Shown piece by piece: positions 45,262 to 54,079 of a stretch of DNA of 64,000 bases. The position numbers and the translations under genes are program-made. Where the stretch lies: contig JAFIEB010000047.1 of the NCBI GenBank assembly GCA_020832735.1, positions 1-64,000 of the forward strand. The letters are read 5' to 3'. This DNA comes from Oceanicaulis sp. (GTDB lineage: Bacteria > Pseudomonadota > Alphaproteobacteria > Caulobacterales > Maricaulaceae). Each line of letters begins with the position of its first letter. Within the stretch, counting starts at the first letter, position 1. The notes beneath the pieces are model-generated. The model saw only the letters and a program-made list of their open reading frames with translations. It had not been told where the DNA came from and made no database searches.

Positions 45262-47340
45262 ATGTCCGCGCCCATGGGTGACCCGAGCAACACGCGCAAT
45301 CTGATCCTGTTTTTCGTCTGCATCATGGGCGTGCTGCTGCTGTACGACCTGTTCGTGATGCAGCCGGCCTCGCGTGAACGTGCGGCGCGCGAACCCGCCC
45401 AGGTGTCCGAACAGGCCGCGCCCCCCCGCGACGACGCGCCCGAAGCGCCCGATGCGGACTTCGCCGTGGACACCCCTGCGGTCGGCCTGACGCGTGAAAG
45501 CGCGCTGTCGCGCTCTGAACGCATCGAGATCCGCACCCCCGCCCTGTCCGGCACTCTGGGCCTGACCGGCGCCCGGCTCGATGACCTGCAGCTCCTGCGC
45601 TACGACACCGAGGTCAATAGCGGCGTTCCGATCACCCTGCTGAACCCGGAAGGCGCGCCGAACGGGCATTACCTGTTTTCCGGCTGGATCGGCGGATCGG
45701 ACGCCCCGTCCGGCCTGCCCGCCCTCAACACGCGCTGGCGCCTGGTTGAAGGACGCCAGCTGACGCCAGACACACCGGTCGTGCTGGAGCACCGCGCCGG
45801 CGATCTGGTGTTCCGACGCACCATCTCGGTGGACAACGATTATCTGTTCACCTTCACCGACACCGTCACCAATACCGGCGCCAGCGCCGTGTCGCTGCGC
45901 CGTTTCGGCGTGGTCAGGCAGGAGGACAGACCACCGGGCCTGTTGAACTTCTTCATCCTGCATGAAGGCGCGGTGGGCGTGGTCGGCGACCGCCTGGTGG
46001 ACCGCAAGTTCAACAATCTGGAAAGCGACCGTCTGATCGAGCGCACCGGCGCAGGCGGCTGGATGGGCTTCACCTCCAAATACTGGCTCGCCGCCACGGC
46101 GCCCGAAGGCCAGCCGGAGATTCGCGGCCAGTTCCGCGTGCTCGACCGGCCCGGCCCGCCGGTGTTCGAGGCCAATTATCTGGGCGAACCGGTCGCGGTC
46201 ATGCCCGGCCAGACCCTCACCGACACCAGCTTGATGTTCGCCGGGGCGAAATCCTCCTCGCTGCTGTCGCGCTATGAAAACGAGGCGGGCATTCCGCGCC
46301 TCTCTCAGGCCATCGACTGGGGCATGTTCTGGTTCCTGACCCGGCCGTTCTTCGCGATCATCCATTATTTCTACGGCCTGATCGGCAATTACGGCCTGGC
46401 GCTGATGTTGTTCGTGCTGCTGATCAAAATCCCGCTCTTCCCGCTCAACAACCGCGCCTTCGCCTCCATGGCCAAGATGCGCGCCGTGGCGCCGAAGATG
46501 ACCGAGATCCGCGAGCGCCATAAGGACAATCCCCAGGCCCAGCAGCAGGCCATGCTGGAGCTCTACAAGCGCGAGAAGATCAATCCGCTGGCCGGCTGCC
46601 TGCCGATCCTGCCCCAGATCCCGATCTTCTTTGCGGTCTACAAGACCGTGTTCATCTCGCTGGACGCTCGCCACTCACCCTTCTTCGGCTGGATCCAGGA
46701 CATGTCGGCGCCTGATCCGACGACGATCTGGAATTTGTTCGGCCTCTTGCCCTACGACCCGTCGGGCGTGCCGATCATCTCCAATCCCTATCTCTCAATC
46801 GGCGTATGGCCGATCATCATGGGCCTGACCATGTGGGCGCAGATGAGCCTGAACCCGCCCCCGCCTGACAAGATCCAGCGCCAGATCTTCGCCTTCCTGC
46901 CGGTGGTGTTCACCTTCGTACTGGCGCCCTTCGCCGCCGCGCTGGTGATCTACTGGGCCTGGAACAACACGCTGACAGTGGCCCAGCAATACATCATCAT
47001 GCGCCGCCAGGGGGTCCAGACCGAGCTGGACAAGGCTATCGCCCGCCTGCGCGCCAAGATGAAGGGCGAGCCCGAACCGGACTTCTCCGAACCCGCCAAG
47101 GCCGGCGCCTCGCTGCCTGAAAAGGCCGCCGCGGCGACGTCCACAGCGCTCAAGACCGCCCGCCCCGCCGATGTGTCTGAAACTGATGACATGCCTGAGG
47201 ACGATGACGCGCCCGACGGGGACAGCCCGGCGAAACCGGCGCCGGCCAGGCCTTCGGGCGGCGCGCGCACCCGCTCCAATCCCGCCGCCAAGAAAAAGCG
47301 CTCGGGCGCATCGCGGCGCAAACCGGGGGGCAGGCGCTGA
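45262..47340 (+). CDS. yidC: Membrane protein insertase YidC
   Basis: YidC inserts and folds inner-membrane proteins alone or with SecYEG. 692 residues. An N-terminal membrane segment (NLILFFVCIMGVLLLYDLFV) is followed by a large periplasmic domain to about residue 370 and the conserved core MFWFLTRPFFAIIHYFYGLIGNYG, with PLFPLNNRAFASMAKM and INPLAGCLPILPQIPIFFAVYK. The C-terminal tail of about 110 residues is long and ends strongly basic (KKKRSGASRRKPGGRR), probably ribosome-contacting. A second ATG at 45274 is a possible start. yidD, often between rnpA and yidC, is absent. Confidence 0.96.
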   Translation: MSAPMGDPSNTRNLILFFVCIMGVLLLYDLFVMQPASRERAAREPAQVSEQAAPPRDDAPEAPDADFAVDTPAVGLTRESALSRSERIEIRTPALSGTLGLTGARLDDLQLLRYDTEVNSGVPITLLNPEGAPNGHYLFSGWIGGSDAPSGLPALNTRWRLVEGRQLTPDTPVVLEHRAGDLVFRRTISVDNDYLFTFTDTVTNTGASAVSLRRFGVVRQEDRPPGLLNFFILHEGAVGVVGDRLVDRKFNNLESDRLIERTGAGGWMGFTSKYWLAATAPEGQPEIRGQFRVLDRPGPPVFEANYLGEPVAVMPGQTLTDTSLMFAGAKSSSLLSRYENEAGIPRLSQAIDWGMFWFLTRPFFAIIHYFYGLIGNYGLALMLFVLLIKIPLFPLNNRAFASMAKMRAVAPKMTEIRERHKDNPQAQQQAMLELYKREKINPLAGCLPILPQIPIFFAVYKTVFISLDARHSPFFGWIQDMSAPDPTTIWNLFGLLPYDPSGVPIISNPYLSIGVWPIIMGLTMWAQMSLNPPPPDKIQRQIFAFLPVVFTFVLAPFAAALVIYWAWNNTLTVAQQYIIMRRQGVQTELDKAIARLRAKMKGEPEPDFSEPAKAGASLPEKAAAATSTALKTARPADVSETDDMPEDDDAPDGDSPAKPAPARPSGGARTRSNPAAKKKRSGASRRKPGGRR

Positions 47341-48005
47341 CCGATCCTTCGGACTCAGATGCGGATCTGGACGCCGCCGCGCGCATCGAGGCGGGCCGGC
47401 GCCTGTTCGCAGGCCCTTGCGACTTCATGCTGGGCGTGACGGCGCTTGACGTCCTGCCGCCCGCCGACCTGCCCGAAATCGCGTTTGCGGGCCGGTCCAA
47501 TGTGGGCAAGTCGTCGCTGATCAATGCGCTGACCGGGCGCAAGTCGCTGGCGCGCGCCTCCAACGAGCCCGGGCGCACGCGCGAGCTCAATTTCTTTGAT
47601 CTGGGCGGCCGGATGCGCATCGTCGACCTGCCCGGCTACGGCTTCGCCAAGGCGCCCAAGCCGGTGGTCGAGCGCTGGACCGCGCTGACGCAGGATTATC
47701 TGCGCGGCCGGGTCAACCTCAAGCGCGTGCTCTTGCTGATCGACGCGCGGCACGGCATCAAGCCTGTGGACGAGGGCGTGATGAAAGCGTTCGACATAGC
47801 CGCCGTGATCTATCAGCTGGTGCTGACCAAGGCTGACAAGCTCAAACCGGGCGAGGCCGCCGCGCGCCAGGCCGAGACCCTGAAGCGCGTGGAGCGCCGC
47901 CCCGCGGCCCATCCTTATGTCGCGCTGACCTCCAGCGCCAAGCAGGACGGCATCCCCGAACTGCGCGCCGAACTGGCTGCGCTGGCTCTGGAGGCGCGGC
48001 CATGA
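47337..48005 (+). CDS. engB: Ribosome biogenesis GTP-binding protein EngB/YsxC
   Basis: An EngB GTPase needed for 50S assembly. G1 is GRSNVGKSS, G3 DLPGYG and G4 TKAD. The ATG at 47427 (track) would cut into the conserved N-terminal block GRRLFAGPCDFMLGVTALDVLPPADLPEIAF. The frame stays open back to a CTG at 47337 that overlaps the yidC stop as CTGA, with GGGGGGC upstream. No ATG, GTG or TTG occurs in between, so I propose the CTG start (222 residues); 47427 is the conservative alternative. The end overlaps the next gene by four bases. Confidence 0.9.
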   Translation: MTDPSDSDADLDAAARIEAGRRLFAGPCDFMLGVTALDVLPPADLPEIAFAGRSNVGKSSLINALTGRKSLARASNEPGRTRELNFFDLGGRMRIVDLPGYGFAKAPKPVVERWTALTQDYLRGRVNLKRVLLLIDARHGIKPVDEGVMKAFDIAAVIYQLVLTKADKLKPGEAAARQAETLKRVERRPAAHPYVALTSSAKQDGIPELRAELAALALEARP

Positions 48006-48982
48006 GAGTCGCTCTGGCTGCGCTGATCCTCGCCGCATCGCTCGGCGCGCCGGCCGCGGCGGGCGAGGTGTGCAATGAAACCAGCTTCATGCTCGACGTC
48101 GCCAAGGCCTGGCGCACGCCCTCTGGCCTGGCCGCCGAGGGCTGGACGCGGATCGCGCCGGGCGGCTGCGCGCAGATCGGGCCGGGCGCTGAAACCGACC
48201 AGTTTCTGTATGCGCGCTCCACCAACGCCTATCTGGGCGGCGTGCGCGAATGGCGCGGCTCGCTCGAGGTGTGCGTCGACGATACCGATTTCGCCTTCGA
48301 GGGCGTGGCCGACTGCGCCGCACTGGGCCTGCACAGCCGCCCGTTCCGCCGCCTGAGCGAGGCCGAACGCTCCCGCGCCGTGCTGGTGGAGCTGGACGAT
48401 TTCGGCGACCGGGCCGAGGAGGCCGGGCTGCAGCGCCTGTTGCAGGCCAACGGCTATGACATCCGCCTGATCGACGGCTTCGCCGGGCGGCGCACCCGGC
48501 GTCAGGTCGCCGCGTTTGAGGCCGATTATGGCCGCGAGTTCGGCGCGGACCGGGCCGGATTGATCGAGACCCTCCACGCCCGGGCGCTGGAGCGCAATAA
48601 CCGCGCCGGGCTACGCGTGTGCAATGACGCCGCCGAGCCGATGGCCGCGGCGTACGCCCGCCAGCAGGACGATGGGGTTCAGGTGCGCGGCTGGTGGCGC
48701 ATCGAGCCGGGCGCGTGCGCGCGCCTGATCTCCGAGCGCATCGAGCCGGGCCAGACCCATGTGCATGTGCGCCTGCTCGACGATCGCGGCGAGCGCCTGC
48801 TCAGCGGCGCCAACACGCCCTTCTGCGTCGCGCCGGGCCGGTTCATCAATGACAATCCCGAAGGCTGCGAGCGCCTGGGCTTCCAGCTTGCCGGCTTCCG
48901 GCCGGTCCCCGCCCCGGACGCTGAAACCGGCGGCGTGACCCTGCGCCTGACCGGCCCGGATTTCGAGGAGAGCGGACCATGA
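48002..48982 (+). CDS. Secreted protein with two DUF1036-like domains
   Basis: A 326-residue protein with a signal peptide (MRVALAALILAASLGAPAAA). Two copies of a DUF1036-like domain start at VCNETSFMLDVAKAW and VCNDAAEPMAAAYA, each continuing to GW.RI.PG.C (EGWTRIAPGGC; RGWWRIEPGAC). Between them, LQRLLQANGYDIRLIDGFAGRRTRRQVAAFE resembles a peptidoglycan-binding-1 helix set. The function is unknown; cell-envelope location is likely. In relatives argB often occupies this position. Overlaps of four bases tie it to engB and to the nucleotidase gene. Confidence 0.75.
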   Translation: MRVALAALILAASLGAPAAAGEVCNETSFMLDVAKAWRTPSGLAAEGWTRIAPGGCAQIGPGAETDQFLYARSTNAYLGGVREWRGSLEVCVDDTDFAFEGVADCAALGLHSRPFRRLSEAERSRAVLVELDDFGDRAEEAGLQRLLQANGYDIRLIDGFAGRRTRRQVAAFEADYGREFGADRAGLIETLHARALERNNRAGLRVCNDAAEPMAAAYARQQDDGVQVRGWWRIEPGACARLISERIEPGQTHVHVRLLDDRGERLLSGANTPFCVAPGRFINDNPEGCERLGFQLAGFRPVPAPDAETGGVTLRLTGPDFEESGP

Positions 48983-49692
48983 GCGCCCGGCCCGGCCCGG
49001 GCGCGCCCGCGCTGGGCGCCAAGGACGCCTGGGTGTTCGATCTGGACAACACGCTCTACCCCGCCGACACGGCGGTGATGAGCCAAGTCGATATTCGCAT
49101 GACGCAGTTTGTGATGCGCCTGCTGGACGCAGACCGCGAGACGGCGCGCGCGGTGCAGAAACGCTACTGGCGCGAATACGGCACCACGCTCAACGGGCTG
49201 ATGAGCAATCACGACGTCAATCTGGGCGAATTCCTTGATTTCGTTCATGATGTCGACCACTCGGTCATCACCCCCAACCCCGAGCTCGCCGGCCATGTGG
49301 CGGCGCTGGAAGGCCAGCGTGTGGTGTTCACCAACGGCTCGCGCAAGCACGCCGAGAAGGTGATCGACCGGCTGGGCCTGAACGGCTTGTTCGACGATCT
49401 CTATGACATCGAGGCGGCGCAATACCTGCCCAAGCCCCACCGGGCGAGCTTTGAGCGCTTCACGCGCCATTTCGCCATCACGCCGCACAGCGCGGTGATG
49501 TTTGAAGATTCACCGGCCAATCTTGAAACGGCTGCCGATATGGGCTTCACCACCGTACTCATCCGCGCGAGCGCCGAAGACCCGGACGGCCACACCGCCG
49601 GCCCCGGCGCGCATCCGCCCCATGTTCACTACGCCGCAGACTGCCTGACCGGGTTTCTCGGCCAGCTCCGCGCCGCCAGCTCCAGAGCCTGA
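48979..49692 (+). CDS. Pyrimidine 5'-nucleotidase (HAD superfamily)
   Basis: A 237-residue HAD phosphatase. The nucleophile motif is [10 protein letters not shown], motif II is [13 protein letters not shown], and motif III/IV is [15 protein letters not shown]. Its position before dapD is typical of the alphaproteobacterial pyrimidine 5'-nucleotidase, which removes phosphate from UMP/CMP or damaged pyrimidine nucleotides. The start overlaps the preceding stop by four bases. Confidence 0.88.
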   Translation: MSARPGPGAPALGAKDAWVFDLDNTLYPADTAVMSQVDIRMTQFVMRLLDADRETARAVQKRYWREYGTTLNGLMSNHDVNLGEFLDFVHDVDHSVITPNPELAGHVAALEGQRVVFTNGSRKHAEKVIDRLGLNGLFDDLYDIEAAQYLPKPHRASFERFTRHFAITPHSAVMFEDSPANLETAADMGFTTVLIRASAEDPDGHTAGPGAHPPHVHYAADCLTGFLGQLRAASSRA

Positions 49693-49696
49693 TCCC

Positions 49697-50524
49697 ATGA
49701 CCCAAGCCCTCAAAGACGCCATCGACGCCGCCTGGGAGGCGCGCGCCGCCCTTGACGTGAACACGAAGGGCCCCGAGCGCGAGGCGGTGGAGACGGCGCT
49801 GGCCCTGCTCGACAGCGGCGCCGCGCGCGTGGCATCACGAGAGGGCAATGGCGACTGGATCGTACATGAATGGCTGAAGAAAGCCGTGCTCCTGTCCTTC
49901 CGGCTCAACCCCAACACCCTCATCGCCGGCGGGCCCGGCGAGGGGCCGTGGTGGGACAAGGTCGCTTCAAAGTTTGAAGGCTGGGGCGAGGCGGAATTCA
50001 CCGCGGCGGGCTTCCGGGCCGTGCCGCCGGCCGCCGTGCGCCGGGGCGCGCACATTGCGCGCGGCGCCGTGCTGATGCCCTCCTTCATCAATTTCGGCGC
50101 CTATGTGGACGAAGGCGCGATGATCGACACCTGGGCCACGGTCGGCTCGTGCGCCCAGATCGGCAAGAATGTGCACATCTCCGGCGGCGCCGGGATTGGC
50201 GGCGTGCTCGAACCGCTGCAGGCGGCGCCCGTGATCATCGAGGATGACTGCTTCATCGGCGCCCGCGCCGAGGTGGCCGAAGGCGTGATCGTGCGCGAGG
50301 GCGCGGTTTTGTCCATGGGCGTCTATATCGGCGCCTCGACCAAGATCGTGGACCGCGCCACCGGCGAGGTGATGCGCGGCGAGGTGCCGGCCTATTCGGT
50401 GGTGGTGCCCGGCGCCCTGCCCGACCCCAAGGGCGGCCCGTCGCTCTACTGCGCCGTGATCGTCAAGCGAGTCGACGCTCAGACAAGGTCAAAGACGAGC
50501 ATCAACGCCCTGCTCAGGGATTGA
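49697..50524 (+). CDS. dapD: Tetrahydrodipicolinate N-succinyltransferase
   Basis: DapD adds succinyl from succinyl-CoA to tetrahydrodipicolinate in the lysine/meso-diaminopimelate pathway. 275 residues with a left-handed beta-helix of hexapeptide repeats ([40 protein letters not shown], broken by short loops). [18 protein letters not shown] and [12 protein letters not shown] are family motifs. It starts four bases after the nucleotidase stop. dapE, the later step, follows at 51.6 kb. Confidence 0.95.
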   Translation: MTQALKDAIDAAWEARAALDVNTKGPEREAVETALALLDSGAARVASREGNGDWIVHEWLKKAVLLSFRLNPNTLIAGGPGEGPWWDKVASKFEGWGEAEFTAAGFRAVPPAAVRRGAHIARGAVLMPSFINFGAYVDEGAMIDTWATVGSCAQIGKNVHISGGAGIGGVLEPLQAAPVIIEDDCFIGARAEVAEGVIVREGAVLSMGVYIGASTKIVDRATGEVMRGEVPAYSVVVPGALPDPKGGPSLYCAVIVKRVDAQTRSKTSINALLRD

Positions 50525-50553
50525 GGAGGGGGCGGCGTCCGCCTCCCCCCTCA
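50522..50553. terminator. Bidirectional terminator-like hairpin after dapD
   Basis: TGAGGAGGGGGCGG and CCGCCTCCCCCCTCA can pair around a short CGT loop, with a small bulge. The element spans the dapD stop and faces the convergent gene at 50557. There is no T tract. Confidence 0.45.
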
Positions 50554-50556
50554 GCC

Positions 50557-51291
50557 CTAGCGCCGGAAATACTCGAAATTGTCTCCCCTCAGGCCGACAA
50601 AGCATCTTTGCGAGTAGCCATAACGCCGCAGCACGCCCAGCGCCTGCCGGGCGCCGGCTTCATTATCGCCGAAATCGATCCGGCGCGTGTTTTCGTTGAT
50701 GCGCCTGGTGCTGCCGAAGGGCGGGGTCGGATTTCCCAGCACCAGCTGCCAGCCGCCGCCAACGCGCCGGACAGCGGCGGTTTCAGCGCTGAAGGCCTGG
50801 CAGTACTCGCCTCTGAGCTGCCCCTCCGGGGCTTCCTGGCCTGCCAGATGATACGTCATGGGCGGATTGGGCCTGCCGATATAGCAGGTCCGCGTGAAGC
50901 CGTAGTGCTGAATGATCTCCAAAGTGCGGTTGGCCCGGGCCCGGGCATTCCCCAGATCCCACAGCCATCGATCCCCATCCACGATCTTCCAGCGTCCATC
51001 ACGGCGCGCCACCGCCAATCGGTCCGGACGCACCGGCAAACAATCCTCACGCTGAAGGACGGGAATCTCCAACGGCTGCACCGTCGGGCGTTGAACTTGC
51101 GGCAGCGGGCGCATGGCCTCTTGCTGAGCGCTCTGCAGCACAAACATTTGTCCGCTGCGCTCCTGATCACCGCCGGCGGCTTCAGGGTCGGCCCATGCCC
51201 CGGCTGCAAACGCCACGAAAGCTGTGGCGGTCACGCACAATATCCTGTGAACAAAAATGGCGCTTCTCCCTCTGTCGCGCGGCCATCTCAA
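50557..51291 (-). CDS. Secreted protein with two related domains, unknown function
   Basis: A 244-residue protein. The N-terminus has a basic stretch followed by a hydrophobic leader (LCVTATAFVAFAAGAWA) that looks like a signal peptide. Two repeats of about 65 residues are visible. One has GRWKIVDGDRWLWDLG, then LEIIQHYGFTRTCYIGRP. The other has GGWQLVLGNPTPPF, then LGVLRRYGYSQRCFVGLR. Each repeat has one conserved Cys. I recognise no function. It is convergent with dapD. Confidence 0.7.
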   Translation of the reverse strand: MRWPRDRGRSAIFVHRILCVTATAFVAFAAGAWADPEAAGGDQERSGQMFVLQSAQQEAMRPLPQVQRPTVQPLEIPVLQREDCLPVRPDRLAVARRDGRWKIVDGDRWLWDLGNARARANRTLEIIQHYGFTRTCYIGRPNPPMTYHLAGQEAPEGQLRGEYCQAFSAETAAVRRVGGGWQLVLGNPTPPFGSTRRINENTRRIDFGDNEAGARQALGVLRRYGYSQRCFVGLRGDNFEYFRR

Positions 51292-51602
51292 GGACGTGAA
51301 CGGCCTTAAGTTAAAAGCTATTATGCGCTACATCTCCGAGTCAATCGCAAAGCGATTTATTGTTATTCCATGATGCTTGATGGGCTTTTTATTTGCCTGA
51401 CCTCTATTATCGGAGGTTGCGCTCCGCTAGATTTCAGCGCCGACAACTATACAGGGATGCAAGCCTGCGGGCGGGGTTTGCGCGGCCCGGTTCGCCCTCG
51501 ACAGGCTCAAGGCCCCGTCCCGTCGCCCGCGCGCCTCAACGCCGCAGGCCGGACACGCAAGCCCCATGGCGCCACGGCGCGTTTCGCCCTAAATCTGCGC
51601 TC
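51292..51602. other. Intergenic region between a secreted-protein gene and dapE
   Basis: No convincing gene. On the left it is AT-rich and contains a small hairpin, ATCGC-AAA-GCGAT (51344-51356), next to a minus-strand TTGACT that may belong to the promoter of the 50557 gene. The spacing to CATAAT is unusually short. On the right it is GC-rich and carries a short dispersed-repeat-like sequence (51489-51512). The track ORF at 51370 shows no recognisable protein. Confidence 0.4.
51489..51512. repeat. Fragment of a common dispersed GTTCGCCCT..GACAGGCTCA repeat
   Basis: GGTTCGCCCTCGACAGGCTC followed by AAGG resembles half of the small palindromic repeat (TTCGACAGGCTCAGGGCGAAC-type) that is scattered in many proteobacterial genomes. 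Only one arm is seen here. Recognition is from memory. Confidence 0.4.
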
Positions 51603-52766
51603 ATGTCACAACCGCCCGCTCCGCCCGACCCCATCCCCCTCGCCCGCCGCCTGATCCAGGCGCCGTCGGTGACGCCCGCTGACGCCGGCGCGCTGGACGT
51701 GCTGGAAGGCGCGCTGACCGCGCTGGGCTTTGCCTGCACGCGCTATCCCTTTGGCGATGTGAACAATCTCTACGCAAGGCTGGGGACAGCCGAGCCGGTG
51801 TTCTGCTTTGCGGGTCATACAGACGTGGTGCCCCCCGGCCCCGATGCGGCCTGGACCCACCCGCCATTCGCCGCCGAGATCGCCGATGACCAGCTGTGGG
51901 GGCGCGGCGCGGCGGACATGAAGGGCGCGATCGCGGCCATGACCGCAGCGGTGGAGGCGTATCTCGCCCTCCACGGCGCGCCGAAGGGCTCCATCGCCTT
52001 CCTGATCACCGGCGACGAGGAAGGCCCGGCGATCAACGGCACGAAGAAGCTGCTGGAAGCCGTGCATGCCCGCGGCGAGCGCTTTGATCACTGCCTGGTG
52101 GGCGAGCCCACCAATCCTGCCCATGTCGGCGACACGATCAAAGTGGGCCGGCGCGGCTCGCTCAATGGCGTCATCACCGTGACCGGGCGTCAGGGCCATG
52201 TCGCCTATCCTGAACGCGCCGACAATCCGATCCCGCCCTTGCTGGCGCTATTGAACCGCCTCACCGCCCGGCGCCTGGATGACGGCGCGCCCCACTTCCA
52301 GCCCTCCAATCTGGAGGTGACCAGCATTGATGTGGGCAACGCGCCCCATAACGTGATCCCGGAAGCGGCCCGGGCGAAGCTCAACATTCGCTTTAACATC
52401 GCCCACCAGGGCGCTGATCTAAAAAGCTGGATCGAGGATGAAGCTGCTGCCGTGCGCGCCGGATTCAACGGCCGGATTGATCTGGACCTGACCGTCACCG
52501 GCGAGGCCTTCCTGACCGACCAGCCCGCCTTCACCGACCTGCTGAAAAGCGCCGTCATCGAGGTGACGGGCAAGGCGCCCGCGCTGACCACAGGCGGCGG
52601 CACGTCGGACGCGCGCTTCATCAAGGATTACTGCCCGGTGGCAGAATTCGGCCTTGTCGGCGCGACCATGCACCAGATCGACGAACGCGTGCCGGTGGCC
52701 GACATCACCCTGCTGGCCGCCATCTACACCCGCATTCTCGAGCGCTATTTCGAGGCTTTCGCCTGA
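51603..52766 (+). CDS. dapE: Succinyl-diaminopimelate desuccinylase
   Basis: A zinc-dependent M20 hydrolase of 387 residues that removes succinate from N-succinyl-LL-diaminopimelate, supplying lysine and cell-wall DAP. Metal and catalytic motifs are [35 protein letters not shown] and the C-terminal [24 protein letters not shown] near the end is the DapE signature. I chose the ATG at 51603 ([25 protein letters not shown]); the track's extension is unsupported. The TGA and the next ATG overlap by one base. Confidence 0.94.
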   Translation: MSQPPAPPDPIPLARRLIQAPSVTPADAGALDVLEGALTALGFACTRYPFGDVNNLYARLGTAEPVFCFAGHTDVVPPGPDAAWTHPPFAAEIADDQLWGRGAADMKGAIAAMTAAVEAYLALHGAPKGSIAFLITGDEEGPAINGTKKLLEAVHARGERFDHCLVGEPTNPAHVGDTIKVGRRGSLNGVITVTGRQGHVAYPERADNPIPPLLALLNRLTARRLDDGAPHFQPSNLEVTSIDVGNAPHNVIPEAARAKLNIRFNIAHQGADLKSWIEDEAAAVRAGFNGRIDLDLTVTGEAFLTDQPAFTDLLKSAVIEVTGKAPALTTGGGTSDARFIKDYCPVAEFGLVGATMHQIDERVPVADITLLAAIYTRILERYFEAFA

Positions 52767-53341
52767 TGCGCTCCATGCTGGCCGAGACGAATCTGCGCGT
52801 GCGCGGCGTGTTCGCCATGCTGGCTTTCCGCCCAGGCTGGCGCGGTCATTTCGATATCACGCCGCTGGGCGTCGGGCGCTCGTTCAACGGCGTCATCCTG
52901 GCCCTGCCGGCCTTCTATCTGATGGTGGCGGGCATCAATGCGCTGGTCAGCGCCAATCCGGCCCTCTACGGCCCGGATGCAGGCACCGGCTTTGGCGAAG
53001 CTGCACTCGCCTGGCTGCGCATCTGGGGGCTGTTCCCGCTCACCGCCTTCCTGACCGTCGCCATTCTCGGCATCCGCGAACGCCTGGGCGCCTGGGTGGC
53101 GGTGCATAACTGGGCGGTCTTCGTGCTGTTGCACATTCAGGCCCTGATATGGGTACTGCATCTGGCGGGCCTGGCCAACGCGGCCGCCGTTCAGGGCCTG
53201 CTCGGGATTTACGGGCTGGCGCGCTATTACGTGCACTGGCGCGTGGCCCATGGCGCGCTGGGCCTGCCGCCGGTGATGGCGGGGGCAGCAGCGGCCATCC
53301 CGCTGGTGATCGAAGCGATGGTGCTGGCGATGCTGGCTTAA
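52766..53341 (+). CDS. Multi-pass membrane protein of unknown function
   Basis: A 191-residue protein with about five hydrophobic segments (ILALPAFYLMVAGINALVSA, FPLTAFLTVAILGI, WAVFVLLHIQALIWVLHLAGL and two near the end). An amphipathic N-terminus (FRPGWRGHFDITPLGVGRSF) precedes them. It is coupled to dapE by a TGATG junction. No family is recognised. Its stop overlaps that of the convergent truA by four bases. Confidence 0.7.
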   Translation: MRSMLAETNLRVRGVFAMLAFRPGWRGHFDITPLGVGRSFNGVILALPAFYLMVAGINALVSANPALYGPDAGTGFGEAALAWLRIWGLFPLTAFLTVAILGIRERLGAWVAVHNWAVFVLLHIQALIWVLHLAGLANAAAVQGLLGIYGLARYYVHWRVAHGALGLPPVMAGAAAAIPLVIEAMVLAMLA

Positions 53342-54078
53342 GCGTAGCGCACGAACGCCAGATACAGCCCGTCCGGCGGCGCCACGGGCCCGCAGCGCGT
53401 GCGGTCGGCGGCGGCCAGCGCACCGGCGAAATCGCCCACCGACCATTTGCCATTGCCCACCTCCACCAGCGAGCCGGTGATGGAACGCACCTGGCGGTGC
53501 AGGAAGCTGATCGCCTCCACATTGATGCGCACTTCCCCGTCCACTTCGCGCACGGCGATGGCGTCAATGGATTTGACCGGCGTCTCCGCCTGGCAGCGTG
53601 CATCGCGGAAGGTGGTGAAATCGTGCATCCCCACCAGCGACTGGGCCGCCTCATGCATCGCCGCCACGTCCAGCGCGCGCGGCGTGCGCCAGGCCCGGCC
53701 CGCCTCCAGCGCCAGGCGCGCGCGGCGCGGAATGATGCGATAGACATAGCCGCGCCTGACCGCCGAGAAGCGCGCGTGAAACCGGTCATCCACGCGCCGC
53801 GCCGACAGCACCGAGATCGGGTCGGGGCCCAGATAATGGTTCAGCGCATCGCGCACCTTGCCTGGCGCCAGATCCTTTTCCAGATCCACATGGGCGCTCT
53901 GGGCCAGCGCATGGACCCCTGAGTCTGTCCGCCCGGCGCCGTACACCTCGCGCGGCCCCCCGTCGAGCGCCGCCATAGCCCGCTCCAGCGCCGCCTGAAC
54001 CGACGGGCCGTTATCCTGACGCTGCCAGCCCACAAAGGGCCGGCCGTCATATTCTATGGTGAGGTGATAGCGCGGCAT
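53338..54078 (-). CDS. truA: tRNA pseudouridine(38-40) synthase
   Basis: TruA makes pseudouridine at positions 38-40 of the tRNA anticodon arm. 246 residues. The catalytic aspartate lies in VYGAGRTDSGVHALAQ. LTIEYDGRPFVGWQRQ is the N-terminal signature, and RQVRSITGSLVEVGNGKW the C-terminal one. It follows fmt at a one-base distance on the same strand. Confidence 0.96.
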   Translation of the reverse strand: MPRYHLTIEYDGRPFVGWQRQDNGPSVQAALERAMAALDGGPREVYGAGRTDSGVHALAQSAHVDLEKDLAPGKVRDALNHYLGPDPISVLSARRVDDRFHARFSAVRRGYVYRIIPRRARLALEAGRAWRTPRALDVAAMHEAAQSLVGMHDFTTFRDARCQAETPVKSIDAIAVREVDGEVRINVEAISFLHRQVRSITGSLVEVGNGKWSVGDFAGALAAADRTRCGPVAPPDGLYLAFVRYA

Positions 54079-54079
54079 G

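Noticed and set aside
51370-51654. Plus-strand ORF before dapE
   Set aside because: No recognisable protein, it changes composition midway and runs into dapE in another frame.
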